This document shows, piece by piece, positions 5,215 through 6,971 of a stretch of 6,971 nt of DNA. A program made the position numbers and the translations under genes. The DNA is taken from the NCBI GenBank assembly GCA_964403935.1, contig CAYOIB010000108.1, forward strand, positions 1-6,971, written 5' to 3'. Position 1 is the first letter of the stretch, and each line of letters opens with the position of its first letter. Source of the DNA: SLLG01 sp964403935. GTDB lineage: Bacteria; Verrucomicrobiota; Verrucomicrobiia; Opitutales; Oceanipulchritudinaceae. The notes beneath the pieces are model-generated. The model was given only the letters and a program-made list of their open reading frames with translations, made no database searches and was not told the origin of the DNA.

Positions 5215-6971
5215 GAGGGCGAACGCATTTGGTTGTATTCGTGGACCGAGAGGGTGCGGACCGAAGAATTTTCCCCGCGCTTGGTCACGATATGGTAACG
5301 CTCGACGTATCTCTGGACGAGGTGGATCTTGGCGTCGAGGGGCTGGATAATGAGCAGCTGAAGGTGAAACTCCTTGAAGAGTTCAAGGAGGTAGCGGGAA
5401 AACTCATCATCCGTTTTGCTGAACATTTCATCGACGGCCACCAGTCGGAAGGTTTCCGTCTGCCGGTTGCGAATGGAAATCCCGTATTGGTAGGCGATCG
5501 CGGTGGCGAGGATCGTCGAGGCGAGACGATTCTTCTCGCCGCCGGACTTTCCGGAAGCACCGGCATAGGTCTGGCGGTAGACATTGCCGTCGCGGTAATA
5601 CTCATCAGCTCGGAAAACAAACCAGTTGCGCACGTCGATTACCCGCCGTGTTTTCTCGGGATCCTCGTCGAGATGGTTGAGCATGAACTCAATCCGGTGA
5701 TAGCGTTCTTTGAGGGCCTCGCGGTCGCTCGAGGCGTTGAGCGAATCCTGTAAGGCTCCGCGTCGAAGCTGGCGAAACTCACGCACGGCACCCTCCTCGT
5801 TTCGCGTGGGCACCAACTGGATATAGGTTTTTTCTTTCCGGTCGAAATCAATCTGTTGCAGCTGCTCGTTCAGTTCTTCGATTTTAGCGGTGATCCGTTT
5901 GGCATGGTTTTCGAGAAGCTGATCCCAAACGGTGACATCATCTGTGATGGTCGAGTGAAGGAGGGTTTCGAAGCGGCGTTGGTTTTTGGGGAGGTCCTCC
6001 TCGAGGATCTGTTGGCGCACGGCTGCGAATGGAGCGAAGAGTGTCTCGTTGTATCCAGGAACCGCAAAGTCGCCGATCAGTTGGTCCTTGAATGTTTCAT
6101 TTTCCGGGGACTGGGAGAACTTTGTCATGGCCATCTTGATACGCTGTGAGCGCTCTTCGAAGTCCTGCCGAACCCTGGTCCGGCGGCTACCGATGGCGTG
6201 TTGGGCATCCGTGCGTGCTTCCGACAGCTTGCGCAGGTCGGTGAGGGGGAACGCCAGCGATGCGGTGATCGATGGATAGCGGGAGCGGAAGTCTCCCAGG
6301 CTTGGCTCGGTTGCCGCGGCCCGCTCGCAGCTGGTCACCAGGTGCTGGCAGGTTTCGCTCGCGGCGATATTGGCTTCGATCTCTTTTCCCAGGACGGCTT
6401 TGTGCCCGGCGAGGCTCTTTTCCCGTTGCCGCGCCTCCGCGAGACTCTTGGTGGCTTTTTTGCGTTCGTCCTCGAGTTGTTGCAGGCGGTTGGAGCTTGT
6501 TTGAATCGAGGTCCGTTCTGCCTCGAGCTCAACGATCCGCTTGGCCACTGTCTCCCAGTCAATATCGTCGTAAGTTTGATAAAGGGAAGTCAGTTTGTCT
6601 GCGGCCGTGATCCGGCGCTGGGTGTCTTTGCGCTCCTCCTCAAGTTGGGCGATTTCGCGAGTGAGGCCATCGAGATCCCGCTGGATTGATTTCAGCTCTT
6701 TGCCGATGGCGATCAGCTTCTCACGGTTGTCCCAGCCCAGAACATAGTTGAGGGCGTTGTTCAGGTCGTGGCGGTCATCCTTGCGCCGCTCACTCCCGCG
6801 GTGTTTGATCAGCCCGGTCATTGTCAGGGCATTGGTGGCTTCCCGGAAAGTCGTCCCGGTGTCCTGGCAGCAGGTGTGATCAAAGCGGTGGCTGATCTCG
6901 ATTTTCAACCATTGGTTGATTTCGCCGATGCCCGGTTTGATCTCCAACTTGCGTGCCACGGCATCGGGGGT
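5211..6971 (-). CDS. jetC: Wadjet SMC-like ATPase JetC (MksB-like), C-terminal half, cut by window edge
   Basis: The SMC/MukB-like motor of the Wadjet system, which with JetA (kleisin) and JetB (KITE) extrudes DNA loops and presents small circles to JetD. About 586 residues are visible and the frame is open through the window edge, so the 5' half with Walker A is missing. A GTG at 6959 is an internal Val, not the start. From the visible N-terminal side there is a stretch ending KDDRHDLNNALNYVLGWDN (about 64-81 of the visible part). Next come long charged heptad-like coiled coils (about 85-220 and 310-375, rich in EE/RK/LEEER). Last is the C-terminal ATPase lobe with the ABC signature GASGKSGGEKNRLAS (about 471-485), Walker B FRLVAVDEMF (about 508-517) and the D-loop SKTDD. 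The stop overlaps the jetD start (ATGA). jetA and jetB are expected upstream on this strand beyond 6971. Confidence 0.93.
   Translation of the reverse strand, partial: TPDAVARKLEIKPGIGEINQWLKIEISHRFDHTCCQDTGTTFREATNALTMTGLIKHRGSERRKDDRHDLNNALNYVLGWDNREKLIAIGKELKSIQRDLDGLTREIAQLEEERKDTQRRITAADKLTSLYQTYDDIDWETVAKRIVELEAERTSIQTSSNRLQQLEDERKKATKSLAEARQREKSLAGHKAVLGKEIEANIAASETCQHLVTSCERAAATEPSLGDFRSRYPSITASLAFPLTDLRKLSEARTDAQHAIGSRRTRVRQDFEERSQRIKMAMTKFSQSPENETFKDQLIGDFAVPGYNETLFAPFAAVRQQILEEDLPKNQRRFETLLHSTITDDVTVWDQLLENHAKRITAKIEELNEQLQQIDFDRKEKTYIQLVPTRNEEGAVREFRQLRRGALQDSLNASSDREALKERYHRIEFMLNHLDEDPEKTRRVIDVRNWFVFRADEYYRDGNVYRQTYAGASGKSGGEKNRLASTILATAIAYQYGISIRNRQTETFRLVAVDEMFSKTDDEFSRYLLELFKEFHLQLLIIQPLDAKIHLVQRYVERYHIVTKRGENSSVRTLSVHEYNQMRSPS

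Noticed and set aside
6957..6959. GTG as the start of the SMC-like gene
   Set aside because: The frame continues upstream to the window edge, and the visible part lacks the N-terminal ATPase lobe; it is an internal Val of a truncated gene.

Overview
This is a GC-rich bacterial window. The dense gene packing, weak or absent Shine-Dalgarno sequences and protein flavour would fit the Verrucomicrobiota or a related PVC lineage, but no diagnostic marker is present, so that placement is a weak inference.

Left part (about 1-2730, + strand): housekeeping and metabolic genes. A complete tgt (tRNA-guanine transglycosylase, queuosine pathway) is followed by a 325-residue aldo/keto reductase with an intact D-Y-K-H tetrad, and 50 bp further on by a small cupin-fold protein. 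The last two probably form a short operon. The tgt-AKR gap (1169-1354) shows no convincing gene, promoter or terminator.

Centre (about 2731-3860, + strand): the most unusual stretch. A 77-nt initiator tRNA-Met gene (CAT, encoded CCA) is followed at once by a strong hairpin terminator and then a small GIY-YIG nuclease gene. The D-stem/anticodon/T-arm part of the tRNA, the terminator and the first half of the GIY-YIG gene then occur again downstream. The core of this second copy is a perfect 218-bp direct repeat (2890-3107 = 3265-3482). In the second tRNA copy, the 3' strands of the anticodon stem and acceptor stem are replaced by two nearly identical GC hairpins, so the tRNA cannot fold. The second GIY-YIG copy breaks off before its catalytic Glu and runs in frame into a 123-residue segment with a possible helix-turn-helix. 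The arrangement suggests a tRNA-associated GIY-YIG element that duplicates in tandem or moves between loci.

Right part (4054-6971, - strand): the distal end of a Wadjet (JetABCD / MksFEBG-like) anti-plasmid defence operon. It holds the C-terminal half of the SMC-like ATPase JetC (cut by the window edge) and a complete nuclease JetD, coupled by an ATGA overlap. jetA and jetB are expected beyond position 6971. This operon converges with the rightward GIY-YIG genes across 193 bp (3861-4053) in which I see no clear gene or terminator.

Together the window looks like a core-genome segment (tgt to tRNA) whose tRNA gene borders accessory DNA: a tRNA-derived repeat/nuclease unit and then a defence island.
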